Shown here: positions 15,395 to 24,383 of the stretch, piece after piece
Layout of the letters: each line of letters begins with the position of its first letter
Numbering within the stretch: the first letter of the stretch is position 1
Origin: Treponema sp.
Lineage (GTDB): Bacteria; Spirochaetota; Spirochaetia; Treponematales; Treponemataceae
Length of the DNA stretch: 64,000 bases
Assembly (NCBI GenBank): GCA_016296575.1
Contig: JAEDJA010000003.1
Span: 51,363 to 115,362, forward strand
Direction: 5' to 3'
The notes under the pieces: model-generated
Told to the model about the DNA's origin: nothing
Seen by the model: the letters and a program-made list of their open reading frames with translations, nothing else
The model's database searches: none
Made by a program: the position numbers and the translations under genes

Positions 15395-17662
15395 CTACTT
15401 TCGTTTAGTGTAAGAAGAGCGTTTACCTTTATTCTGGGACTTGCCTCTAGGGGAAGGGCGGGGTCCCGGGTTTTCTGCGGCTCTCTGGGCAGCGGCTTTG
15501 TATTCTTCCATTTTTTGTGGAGAGTAGAAACCGTCTTTCCAGTTGAAGCGTGAAGTGTCTGGTAATGGCTGTCCTTTCTGAAGAGAGGTCATGATGGCTT
15601 TTATCTGACTTTTTGAGACTTTTGTTTTTGAGAAGTCAACAAGGTACTTTTTAAAACCAGACTGCTGAAGGAACTGAACCTTATCCAGAATGCTGAACGG
15701 TTGTTCAGGCATTACGAAGGAACCATCAGTTGTTGAATTTACTTTGAAAAGTGAACCTTCCTTGTCTTCGAAGTAAGTGAAATCGTAATCCGATGGAAGC
15801 TTAAAACGCATTCGGAATAATGACGGATAAGCAAAAACCGGAATGATGACACGAGAACGAACAGAGGTTTCGAAGGTGGCTTCCAGGTTGCGGCGTGAAT
15901 TTTCGTAAGGCATAATGAATGAAGTTGCATTCTGATTTTCGAGCCATGAAGCTGACCAACGGTTGAATGAATATAAATATGGTCCTGCAATGACGTTGAT
16001 CTTGTCTTTATATGTTTTGAAAATCTGAAGGTGAGCCACGTTGTTTGCAACAAAAGCAGTGTATCCTTCTTTAATAAACCCGTCGATGATTTCGGCGATG
16101 GATTTTTCCTGTGAAGAAGAAATAAATGGATCTAATGACAGGAAAATCTGTTTTTTGGAGAAAGGCAAAACTGTTTTATGTTCAAGCAAATCGGCAAGTA
16201 CTTCTGAGTTAAGCTCGAGAATTAAGCGAACCGGATGCAGACCTTGTACAGCAAACACATCGGGAATTGATGAAACCTGTGCATACAATCCGTCAGGAGC
16301 GTAGGCCAGTTCCTTGTTGGCGACCGGAGTAAGGTCAAGAATAGGAAGTCTTTCATCACCCGGTTGTTTTCTGTACTTTCCAATATCGTGAGGCAAAACA
16401 TGATTGTAACGTTTGCCGGCTGTTTTTGTCTGGAGCAGGTAAACACTGTCACCAATACTGAAACCGCCTGGAATATCAATCCAACGTTCACCATTGTTTT
16501 CTATTTCTACAGTACGTACTTTGTGGCTTTCACGACCAGTGTCATCTTTTCGATGCAGACGGATAGAATCACCTGGATCAGGATCGTAAGAACCGCCTGA
16601 CAGAAGTGCCATTTTTATACGGAGCTGCTCTGGTGGAGTGTCCGGAGAAGCATTTTCCAAAACCTGTTCAATTACAGAATCATCAGCCTTTCTGGTTTTC
16701 TGGATTTTTCCAAGATAAATACCTGTTCCGCCAGCCTGGTCAGGATTCAGGATTTTTGCTCCCGCATTATCAACACCTTCATCAAGACTTTTAAAACCAT
16801 ACCAGTAATTTGTTTTTGAACGGGCAAAATCGGAAGAAAGGATTCTCTTACCTGTGGCAATTGCACCTTTTCGATCCTCTTCCCAGTGATCCATAACATA
16901 GCGGTAAGCTGCAACTACACTTCCAACGTATTCAGCACTTTTCATGCGTCCTTCAATTTTAAAAGAATCAACTCCAACCTTCATAAGGTCCGGAATCTGT
17001 TCAATAAGTTGAAGATCACATGGAGAGAAGTAGTACCCCTGACGTTCACCGCCAGGAACTTCGGCAGTATAAAAACGGCGGCAGGCCTGTGTACACATAC
17101 CGCGGTTGGCAGATTTTCCACCAAGGAAACTTGAGAAAAGACAAAGACCTGATTCACTTACACAAAGAGCACCGTGTACAAATACTTCAAGATCGGCCCC
17201 GGTTTCTTCCTTTATAGCTTTAATTTCTTCAAGGTTCAGTTCACGGGCAAGAACTACCCGTTTAACGCCTTCTTTGATAAGAAGTTTTGTGGCAGCGGCA
17301 CTTTCTACGTTCATCTGTGTTGATGCATGGAGCTCCAGATTTGGGAAAAACTCCTGACACATTCGGATAATGCCGAAATCCTGAACAATAAGTCCATCGG
17401 GATGAACTTTGTCAAGATAAGCAAGGAAACGATATAAGCGTTCGGTCTCCCATTCTTCACAAACTGTATTTACCGTTACATAAATTTTCTTTCCGCGACG
17501 ATGTGCGGCTTCAACGGCGGCTTCAAACTGATTCCAAGCAAAGTTGGTTGTTCTAAGTCGAGCATTGAAGCTCTTGAGACCCATGTAAACTGCGTCGGCT
17601 CCTTCACCAAAAGCCGCATCCAGTGATTCAATATTACCCGCAGGTGCTAATAATTCTGCCAT
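15395..17662 (-). CDS. U32 family protein (RlhA/TrhP-like RNA hydroxylation enzyme, formerly 'collagenase-like peptidase')
   Basis: 755 residues. The N-terminal U32 domain (about 1-290) starts MAELLAPAGNIESLDAAF and carries the cysteine cluster HGALCVSESGLC ... GMCTQAC, which in U32 proteins binds an Fe-S cluster. DUF3656-like C-terminal modules follow, as in RlhA, which hydroxylates a 23S rRNA cytidine; TrhP acts on tRNA. By family the likely job is RNA base hydroxylation, not proteolysis. The last ~30 residues are very basic and Ser/Gly/Lys rich, suited to RNA binding. No Shine-Dalgarno is seen; a TATATT lies 6 bases upstream of the ATG. It converges with ssb, 12 bases away. Confidence 0.82.
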   Translation of the reverse strand: MAELLAPAGNIESLDAAFGEGADAVYMGLKSFNARLRTTNFAWNQFEAAVEAAHRRGKKIYVTVNTVCEEWETERLYRFLAYLDKVHPDGLIVQDFGIIRMCQEFFPNLELHASTQMNVESAAATKLLIKEGVKRVVLARELNLEEIKAIKEETGADLEVFVHGALCVSESGLCLFSSFLGGKSANRGMCTQACRRFYTAEVPGGERQGYYFSPCDLQLIEQIPDLMKVGVDSFKIEGRMKSAEYVGSVVAAYRYVMDHWEEDRKGAIATGKRILSSDFARSKTNYWYGFKSLDEGVDNAGAKILNPDQAGGTGIYLGKIQKTRKADDSVIEQVLENASPDTPPEQLRIKMALLSGGSYDPDPGDSIRLHRKDDTGRESHKVRTVEIENNGERWIDIPGGFSIGDSVYLLQTKTAGKRYNHVLPHDIGKYRKQPGDERLPILDLTPVANKELAYAPDGLYAQVSSIPDVFAVQGLHPVRLILELNSEVLADLLEHKTVLPFSKKQIFLSLDPFISSSQEKSIAEIIDGFIKEGYTAFVANNVAHLQIFKTYKDKINVIAGPYLYSFNRWSASWLENQNATSFIMPYENSRRNLEATFETSVRSRVIIPVFAYPSLFRMRFKLPSDYDFTYFEDKEGSLFKVNSTTDGSFVMPEQPFSILDKVQFLQQSGFKKYLVDFSKTKVSKSQIKAIMTSLQKGQPLPDTSRFNWKDGFYSPQKMEEYKAAAQRAAENPGPRPSPRGKSQNKGKRSSYTKRK

Positions 17663-17684
17663 AGGGGTAATATAACAGAAAAGA

Positions 17685-18830
17685 TTATTTTAATATACCA
17701 ACAAATCCCTCTGACGCAGGTGAAATATTCCAATTATCGGCATTAAAGATAAGCTGCTCCGGAATTTCCTCATTCCGGGAAAGACTGTCTGAAATTTCCA
17801 AAAGACCTGTTCTATATAACGAAAGTGAGGCTGTAAGCTTCTGTCCTTTTGCCGCACTGGAAATATTTGCAGATGGAAAAATTCCCTGGGATGCTGCAAG
17901 AAGTGCGTATTCCTGTTGAAGCGGTTTTTTCCATTCTTCCAGGCCGTCTTCCGCATACATAACTCCGTCAATCACTTTACCGGTGCAGGTATTCACAAGG
18001 AGAATTACATCTGTCTTGTCACCATAATGAGCCTTATCTTCGTTGCCCCAAAGATCACGACAGCTGTCACTGGAATAAGGTGCTGTAGATAGTGTAAGGT
18101 CATCTTCAAGCTCAGACACTGCACCTGCCCCCCTAAGCCTTGGATGAACAATGATAATCTGTCCAGCTTCCACTTCCAGAGGTGGAAAATTAAAATCCCG
18201 GACTTCTCCATCATAACCGCTTTTAATTGCAAGTCCCGCAAGATTTCCAGATTTAGCTACAAAAAACTGGATCATCTCGCTTTTGTAAACACCAGCTGCT
18301 TTTTCCCCATTGTTCTGGCTTTTTAGCTGAGTTCGTATTTCGGTAAAATAAAGCTGGGGAACACGGGAATTGTAGCCAATAAAAGGTAAGGCAAAAGTAA
18401 GGGTAGAACCGGTTTTATCCTCGGTTTCTCCATATAAAATGTATTCTTTTCCAACCTGTGTTGATTCCATTGAAATGCGTACCAGGCAGCCCCTTTCTTC
18501 CACGGAATAATCAGCTGAAAGACGACCTGTAAGTCCCGCTGCATCTTCAAGCTGAGGATTTAGATTTGTCTCGGACACAAACTCAGTATTCCCGTTTCCC
18601 AATAGCTTTTCAGAAATCACAAGGCCATTCACTTTTACTGAATCAGAAAATACCACTTCCAGCTCTGTATCGGAAACAACTCGAAAATCATCAATAACAG
18701 GACAAGTATAATCTGCCCCGATAATCTGAATGCCCTCCGGTGTTACCCTGCATGAAACAGGAAAAACCGAAAACATAATGACACAAACAAGACCCGTAAC
18801 CTGGGCAAACCACACTAAAAATCTTTTCAA
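17685..18830 (-). CDS. Putative lipoprotein, unknown function
   Basis: I start this at the TTG at 18830, which has GGAGG 5 bases upstream, giving 382 residues. A hydrophobic signal sequence (KRFLVWFAQVTGLVCVIMFSVF) ends in the lipobox-like PVSC, so the mature protein should be a lipid-anchored exported protein. The rest is beta-rich with no motif I recognise; PRLRGAGAVSELEDDLTLS and DLWGNEDKAHYGD give a faint resemblance to lamin-tail-type beta domains, not enough to name it. It lies 22 bases upstream of the U32 gene and diverges from moxR. Confidence 0.72.
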   Translation of the reverse strand: MKRFLVWFAQVTGLVCVIMFSVFPVSCRVTPEGIQIIGADYTCPVIDDFRVVSDTELEVVFSDSVKVNGLVISEKLLGNGNTEFVSETNLNPQLEDAAGLTGRLSADYSVEERGCLVRISMESTQVGKEYILYGETEDKTGSTLTFALPFIGYNSRVPQLYFTEIRTQLKSQNNGEKAAGVYKSEMIQFFVAKSGNLAGLAIKSGYDGEVRDFNFPPLEVEAGQIIIVHPRLRGAGAVSELEDDLTLSTAPYSSDSCRDLWGNEDKAHYGDKTDVILLVNTCTGKVIDGVMYAEDGLEEWKKPLQQEYALLAASQGIFPSANISSAAKGQKLTASLSLYRTGLLEISDSLSRNEEIPEQLIFNADNWNISPASEGFVGILK

Positions 18831-18955
18831 AACTCCCTCCAGAATTTTTATTTTCCTCCCCAACCCTCATATAGTTAATGGTTTTTTTTTGCGATTTTCG
18901 GCAAGAAATTTCAGGGTTTTTTCAAAAAAAGTGCGAAAAAAGTTGTTTTTTTTTC

Positions 18956-18968
18956 TATAATATCGATT
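18956..18968 (+). promoter_or_regulatory. -10 box of moxR-bat operon, leaderless geometry
   Basis: TATAAT (18956-18961) ends 7 bases before the moxR ATG at 18969. No Shine-Dalgarno. The -35 region (GCGAAA at 17 bases) is poor and lies in a run of A and T tracts. Confidence 0.55.
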
Positions 18969-19934
18969 ATGAGTGACTGCAAATCAATTTGGGAAAAGAT
19001 TAAAACGGAATCCGAAAAACGCCTTGTTGGGCAGCAGGATTTAATCAAAGATATGCTTATCGCCTTTGTTGCCGGCGGACATGTGCTTATTGAAGGTGTA
19101 CCAGGTCTTGCAAAAACCCTGGCGGTAAAAACCTTCAGTGAAATGCTGGATCTGGATTTCAAGCGCATCCAGTTTACTCCTGACCTTCTGCCAGCCGACG
19201 TAACCGGAACTCTGATCTACGAGCAGAACACAGGAAAATTTTCTGTTCGCAAAGGACCAGTTTTTTCAAATGTTGTTCTTGCCGATGAAATCAACCGTGC
19301 CCCTGCAAAAGTTCAGTCAGGTATGCTTGAAGCCATGGAAGAAAAGCAGGTTACCATTGGTGAACAGTCTTACAGTCTGCCAGATCCGTTTTTTGTACTG
19401 GCAACACAGAACCCTATTGAACAGGAAGGAACCTATAATCTGCCTGAAGCTGAGCTGGACCGTTTCCTTATGAAACTGGTTGTTGGATATCCAAAACCTC
19501 AGGATGAAATCAACATTGTAAAAACAGCAGGAAAAGCCATCAGTATACCTGTAAAAAAAGTAGTTTCTTCCGCCGACATTCAGGCACTACGAACTGAAAG
19601 TGAAAATGCCCGCTGCGATGAAAAACTTATTGAATATATTGTAAACATTCTTACCGTAACCCGCCCTGACGAAAACCGCCAGAATCACTCACGAAATGAC
19701 ATCACTCAGTACATTACTTTTGGTGCTTCTCCACGTGCAGGGATTGCCCTTCTTCAGTGTGCCAAGGTTCATGCCGTTCTTGAAGGCCGGGATTTTGTTT
19801 TGCCCGAAGATGTAAAAGCTGTAGCTCTGAATGTTTTGCGCCACCGACTGGTTCTTTCCTACGAAGCTAATGCCGATGGAATCACCGCAGATCAGATTAT
19901 CAGTCGAATCCTTGAAAATATTCCTCTTCCATAA
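18969..19934 (+). CDS. moxR: MoxR-family AAA+ ATPase
   Basis: AAA+ chaperone-like ATPase that acts with von Willebrand A (VWA) proteins. The 321 residues include Walker A GVPGLAKT (about 43-50), Walker B VVLADEINRAP (about 105), sensor 1 ATQNPIEQEGTY and the C-terminal lid with RHRLVLSYEA. It heads a seven-gene set moxR-DUF58-bat-smr on the plus strand, the layout of the Bacteroides aerotolerance (bat) operons also found in spirochetes. In that family the ATPase is thought to remodel VWA complexes in the envelope. Confidence 0.93.
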   Translation: MSDCKSIWEKIKTESEKRLVGQQDLIKDMLIAFVAGGHVLIEGVPGLAKTLAVKTFSEMLDLDFKRIQFTPDLLPADVTGTLIYEQNTGKFSVRKGPVFSNVVLADEINRAPAKVQSGMLEAMEEKQVTIGEQSYSLPDPFFVLATQNPIEQEGTYNLPEAELDRFLMKLVVGYPKPQDEINIVKTAGKAISIPVKKVVSSADIQALRTESENARCDEKLIEYIVNILTVTRPDENRQNHSRNDITQYITFGASPRAGIALLQCAKVHAVLEGRDFVLPEDVKAVALNVLRHRLVLSYEANADGITADQIISRILENIPLP

Positions 19935-19971
19935 TCAGAAGATTTTAATCAATTCAATGGCTTAAAGCATT

Positions 19972-20892
19972 ATGCGCAATACCGATCACCTTGCTAAAAA
20001 ATCAAAGTTCCTCAGACTGAATGCACAGAATCTGGCAGAAGGAATGAAGCTTGGAAATTTCCGTTCTTTGTTCCGTGGTCAGGGCATTGAATTTTCTGGT
20101 GTTCGAGATTATGTCCGGGGTGATGATGTTCGGTCTATTGATTGGAACGTTACTGCCCGAATGGCACGTCCTTTTGTAAAAGTTTTTGAAGAAGAACGGG
20201 AACTCCAGATTTTTCTGGTGGTAGATGCATCTCTTTCCATGAAAACAGGAAGTCGAAACCGAAGCAAGCTGGAATCTGCCTGTGAAGCCGCAAGTCTAAT
20301 TACCCTGGCTTCAGAAATTAATGCAAGTCCTGTTGGAATGGTGCTTTTTGATGGCGTCACTTCTTTTTCCTGCATTCCCCGCACTGGTCGCGAGCAGATC
20401 ATGCATATTCTTGACCGCCTGGACAAAGCTGACAACAGGGAAGATAAACCACAGGAAAAGGGTTCTGCCCTGGGACAGGCAATTTCCGTAGCGTCTCGAA
20501 TGCTTAATAAAAGATCGCTGGTTTTCATTCTTTCTGATTTTCTTGTATCACCGGAGCTTTATCAGAAACAGCTTGGTATTCTTGCACAAAAAAATGATGT
20601 GATTGCCATAAAATTAACGGGAGATTTTGATAAAAGTCTTCCAAAATTCGGAACAGTGCCTTTTATGGACGTGGAAACTGGTCAAACCATGCGTCTTCCA
20701 ACAGGATCACAGCGATTTGAAAAAGAATGGACTACCGATTATCAACGCCGCGAAAAAATCTGGCACGACTTTTGCATTAAACACAATATTCGCCCGGTTC
20801 TGATGAAAAGCTCCGAGGATGAATTCCACGTGCTCCAGACTCTTTTTTCCCAAAAACTCACCGGCTATAAAAACACGGGGTACAGCTTATGA
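19972..20892 (+). CDS. DUF58 domain protein (VWA-like partner of MoxR)
   Basis: 306 residues. The DUF58 hallmark GSEFSGVRDYVRGDDVRSIDWN-type segment appears here as EFSGVRDYVRGDDVRSIDWN at about residues 36-55. A VWA-like fold follows with the MIDAS-type VDASLSM and the second motif FILSDF. There is no signal peptide; it is probably cytoplasmic or peripheral. It lies 37 bases after moxR, and its stop overlaps the next gene by ATGA. By family, it links the ATPase to the membrane VWA proteins encoded downstream. Confidence 0.9.
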   Translation: MRNTDHLAKKSKFLRLNAQNLAEGMKLGNFRSLFRGQGIEFSGVRDYVRGDDVRSIDWNVTARMARPFVKVFEEERELQIFLVVDASLSMKTGSRNRSKLESACEAASLITLASEINASPVGMVLFDGVTSFSCIPRTGREQIMHILDRLDKADNREDKPQEKGSALGQAISVASRMLNKRSLVFILSDFLVSPELYQKQLGILAQKNDVIAIKLTGDFDKSLPKFGTVPFMDVETGQTMRLPTGSQRFEKEWTTDYQRREKIWHDFCIKHNIRPVLMKSSEDEFHVLQTLFSQKLTGYKNTGYSL

Positions 20893-21782
20893 GTGATTTG
20901 AATCAGGTGGTTGTTCCAAAAACTGTTTTTATTGGCGACAAGGCGGAGCTGCACATTTCCCTTCTCTCTTTTGGAAACAATATTTCCTCTTTTCAGGCTG
21001 GTCCCCTTCCAATAGACGCTTTTCTTGGCAAAACTGATGAAAACCTTTATTCGATAAATTCGGTTCACTTTGTAAAAACTTCAAATGGTGCCGATCTTGT
21101 AATCAGTTTTACTCCCTGGGTAACAGGCGAAATTAAGCTGCCGCCTTACCGTCTTTCCGATAAGATTTTGGTTTCCTCAGATCCTGTAAAGATTGAATCA
21201 ATTTTGGAAAATCAGGGTGTTTCTACTCTGCAGCCGGCAATCCCAGTTAAATTTACACCGGGCACCATGACAAAAATCTGGCTTTACCTGGTTATTCTCA
21301 TAGTGCTGGTTTTGGCCATTGTAAGACTGGTAATCAAACGAAAAGATGTAGTATTTTTTATCAAAAATCAGAAGCTCAAACGCTTTTATAAAAAGAACCG
21401 TAAATCCGCAGAAAAACAGATCAGGGATGTTATCAGAAACACTAATAAAGATCTTCAAAGGGCCGGTGAAAAAGCCGCTGCTCTCCAAAAAATCATGCGC
21501 ATCTATCTGGAAAATCGTTTTGGCTGGCCTTTCACCAAAGCAGAAACCTCCCGTATCATGTACGGCTTTGACCAGGTTTTTCAGGGACTTCTTTCGGAAG
21601 AAAAATCCAACGCCGTGGAAGATCTGATTGGCATTTTTATACGAACCGATTATCTGCGCTATGGACCACAAGAAACCGCTTCCTCCGAAAAAGCTCTGTC
21701 TGATGAACTTTTGGAGACAGAAACCAGACTCATGTCCATAATCAATATTCTTGAAAGTGAATCAGGAGGTGACAATGCTTAG
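20889..21782 (+). CDS. Bat-operon membrane protein, unnamed
   Basis: 297 residues. The N-terminal ~125 residues look like an exported or membrane-facing beta domain (VVPKTVFIGDKAELHIS...), with one transmembrane helix around residues 135-155 (LYLVILIVLVLAIVRLVI), then a basic helical cytoplasmic region. There is no clear signal peptide cleavage site. Proteins in this slot between DUF58 and BatA are common in bat operons but not well characterised. It overlaps DUF58 by 4 bases and batA by 8 bases, so all three are coupled. Confidence 0.75.
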   Translation: MSDLNQVVVPKTVFIGDKAELHISLLSFGNNISSFQAGPLPIDAFLGKTDENLYSINSVHFVKTSNGADLVISFTPWVTGEIKLPPYRLSDKILVSSDPVKIESILENQGVSTLQPAIPVKFTPGTMTKIWLYLVILIVLVLAIVRLVIKRKDVVFFIKNQKLKRFYKKNRKSAEKQIRDVIRNTNKDLQRAGEKAAALQKIMRIYLENRFGWPFTKAETSRIMYGFDQVFQGLLSEEKSNAVEDLIGIFIRTDYLRYGPQETASSEKALSDELLETETRLMSIINILESESGGDNA

Positions 21783-22776
21783 TTTCCAGACTCCTGCCGC
21801 TTTCCTTCTCATTCTGCTGATTCCTCTTTTTTACATTTTGCGCCACGCAGGATTTTTTAAAAAACTCACAGTACCTGCAAATCTTGGGGACTGGGGTTCT
21901 CCGCTTTTTAACTGGCACGATCCAAAGCGGAAGATTCTTCACATTCTTTCAACGATTCTTGTGAACATTGCCTTTACCCTGGTAGTTTTTGCCTTTGCTG
22001 ACCCGGTTATTTACAGACAGGAAAAAATTTATACTACTCTTGGTACAGATATTATTTTTGTAATTGATACAAGTCCTTCCATGGCGGCCACAGAAAGTGA
22101 TGGTCACACACGGTTAGAATCCTGTAAAGAGGCCGTAAACCAGCTTTCACAAAACAATTCTGGTTCCCGACTTGGCATTGTAGCTATGGGAAGTCAGGCT
22201 GCGGTGGTAGTTCCGCCAACAATGGACCATCAGTTATTTTCCTCACGACTTGCTTCCATTGAAAATGGTGTTATGGGAGATGGAACAGCCATTGGGACTG
22301 GAATTTCTACCGCAGTCTACCACCTGATTTCCAGCAAGGCACCACGGAAAGTAATCATCCTGATGACGGACGGTGAAAACAATGCGGGGGAAGTGCATCC
22401 TGAAACTGCCGCTGCTCTTTGTCTTGAACATGACATCTCCCTTTATATTCTTGGCGTTGGTTCCCGTGGCTCCGTTCCTATTGATTACACTGATCCTGTA
22501 ACCGGGAAAACTTATTCCGGACTTTTAAGCTCCGATTTTGATTCTGCCTCTCTAAAGAAAATTGCCCTGGCTGGAAACGGCCGCTATTTTGAACTGGTCT
22601 CCCTGGCTGAACTTTCCAAGGGCCTTTCAAAAATCTTAAACGATGAATCTGTATCCCAAAACTGGACTTACAAAACTCGCTATTCATCTTATTACGACAG
22701 GTGTCTTTTGTGGGCACTTCTGGCTTTTGCTCTTTCAATTATGATTAAACGCCTTTTCCTGAACGAGGTAGTGTAA
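21775..22776 (+). CDS. batA: BatA-like VWA membrane protein
   Basis: 334 residues from the ATG at 21775, which follows AGGAGGTG; a longer frame from 21751 lacks a ribosome site. Two N-terminal membrane helices (LILLIPLFYILRH and TILVNIAFTLVVFAFA) precede a VWA domain with a complete MIDAS, DTSPSM (DxSxS) and MTDGENN. A C-terminal helix (CLLWALLAFALSIMI) completes the BatA topology, with the VWA domain between membrane segments. The role is inferred from the family: envelope stress or aerotolerance. Confidence 0.87.
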   Translation: MLSFQTPAAFLLILLIPLFYILRHAGFFKKLTVPANLGDWGSPLFNWHDPKRKILHILSTILVNIAFTLVVFAFADPVIYRQEKIYTTLGTDIIFVIDTSPSMAATESDGHTRLESCKEAVNQLSQNNSGSRLGIVAMGSQAAVVVPPTMDHQLFSSRLASIENGVMGDGTAIGTGISTAVYHLISSKAPRKVIILMTDGENNAGEVHPETAAALCLEHDISLYILGVGSRGSVPIDYTDPVTGKTYSGLLSSDFDSASLKKIALAGNGRYFELVSLAELSKGLSKILNDESVSQNWTYKTRYSSYYDRCLLWALLAFALSIMIKRLFLNEVV

Positions 22777-24383
22777 TGGGTAAGATAGTTTTCGCTCATC
22801 CCCTTTGGTTGTGGGCACTGATTTTTGTAATTCCCGCTCTTGCCTTCATCTGGTACAAAACTTCCACCATTGAAAGCAAATCTATCCGCCAGAGAGTTCG
22901 CATTAGATCAATTTTCTTTTCTGCGGCCTGGTTCAATCTTGTTGTTGCGGCTGCCGGTATTTCCTGGGGTTCTTATCTTGTGGGAGTTCAAAAAAGCAGT
23001 AACGGTGTAGCCATGGTTTTTGACGTTTCCAATTCCATGCTGGCAGAAGATACAAAAAACGGTGCTTCCCGACTAAAAACCGCCCAAGAATATGCACGGC
23101 TTTTAATGGAAAAATCAGAAGGTACCAGCTTCTCAGTAATTCTTGCAAAGGGCGATGGTATTACGGCAGTTCCACTTACACAGGATTATCAGCTTATTGA
23201 TTCATTGCTGGAGGTTCTTTCTCCAAATCTTATGTCGGCTCCAGGAACAAGCCTTTACAACGGAATTCAAGCTGCCCTTGATTCTTTTCCACAGAATTTT
23301 TCTTATGCACCTCATATATGGGTTTTTACTGACGGTGAAGAAACAGAAAGCCGCCTGGAAAATGGCATGACTCTCTGCATGGAAAAAGGAGTTCCCCTTA
23401 CAATCATAGGTTTTGGCAGCACAGAAGGACGTGACATTTTTACCGGCGACGGAACAACTGTAATTCATTCCGCCATGCAGAAAAACACAATTCTTTCTAA
23501 AATCCAGAGCAGTCAGGCTAAAATGGGAAAAAGCTTTGAAGCGGTGTACTGCAGCTTTGTTGAAGCAGAAGAAAAAGGCAGCGCTGCAAAGCTTCTGTCC
23601 CCTTTGAAAGCAGATTCTTTTCAAAATATAAACCAGTCATATTCCGCTTTTGAAACCCGTGACCGCCCACGATTCAAACTGTTTTTGGTAATCGCACTTT
23701 TCTGGCTTGCAACTGGAATTTTTGTCTCCGAAAAACGCAGATCCTCCCTGATTTTTCAATCACTTTTAATCATGATGATTTTTACCGGCTGTTCTGAGTC
23801 CAAAAATCTTATTGCGGAGGGTTGTTTTGATTATCACAATTCGAATTACAACAGTGCGATTTCAAAATACAAAACCGTAATTGAAAAATCTGAAACCGGT
23901 GATTCATCCCTTATTCGTGATTACGCACTTTTCAATCTTGGTACCACTTATCTTGCGGAAGGTGAAACTGCCGCCGCCCTTGAAAAATACCATGAGATTT
24001 TTGGTGGAGAAAGTGAATCAACTAAAGCTGGCAGAACAGATGCTTCCATTTCCACCGATGAAAAAATTATTTTTGCAGTGCTTTATAATCTGGGGGTTGT
24101 GGCCTACGAAAGCGGAAATTTTGACAAGGCTCGCGGCTACTTTAAGGAAGCATTAAAAATCGACAGTACAGACCTTCAAGCAAAAATCAACCTGGAGCTT
24201 TGCATTTCCAAAAACGAAACCATGGGTCGCCAGAATGAAAGCACAATGTCCAAAGCAGCCGAAAATAACAAGAAAGCTTCTGGGGGCGAAAACTCCCTTT
24301 TTGAACATATTAAGGAGAATGACAAAAAACAATGGAAAAACAGCGAATCAACATCCGACACCGATTTGTCAAAAGATTACTAG
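22776..24383 (+). CDS. BatB-BatC-type fusion: VWA membrane protein with C-terminal TPR domain
   Basis: 535 residues. The N-terminal half copies BatA topology: a helix at about 10-28, another at about 47-68, a VWA domain with DVSNSM and FTDGEE, and a helix around 305-325 with a second hydrophobic stretch to about 345 (FQSLLIMMIFTGC). The C-terminal half has TPR-like repeats (FNLGTTYLAEGETAAALEKYHEI and LYNLGVVAYESGNFDKARGYF regions) as in BatC, then a polar tail. BatB and BatC are separate genes in many species, so this is a fusion. One-base TAATG overlap with batA. Confidence 0.82.
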   Translation: MGKIVFAHPLWLWALIFVIPALAFIWYKTSTIESKSIRQRVRIRSIFFSAAWFNLVVAAAGISWGSYLVGVQKSSNGVAMVFDVSNSMLAEDTKNGASRLKTAQEYARLLMEKSEGTSFSVILAKGDGITAVPLTQDYQLIDSLLEVLSPNLMSAPGTSLYNGIQAALDSFPQNFSYAPHIWVFTDGEETESRLENGMTLCMEKGVPLTIIGFGSTEGRDIFTGDGTTVIHSAMQKNTILSKIQSSQAKMGKSFEAVYCSFVEAEEKGSAAKLLSPLKADSFQNINQSYSAFETRDRPRFKLFLVIALFWLATGIFVSEKRRSSLIFQSLLIMMIFTGCSESKNLIAEGCFDYHNSNYNSAISKYKTVIEKSETGDSSLIRDYALFNLGTTYLAEGETAAALEKYHEIFGGESESTKAGRTDASISTDEKIIFAVLYNLGVVAYESGNFDKARGYFKEALKIDSTDLQAKINLELCISKNETMGRQNESTMSKAAENNKKASGGENSLFEHIKENDKKQWKNSESTSDTDLSKDY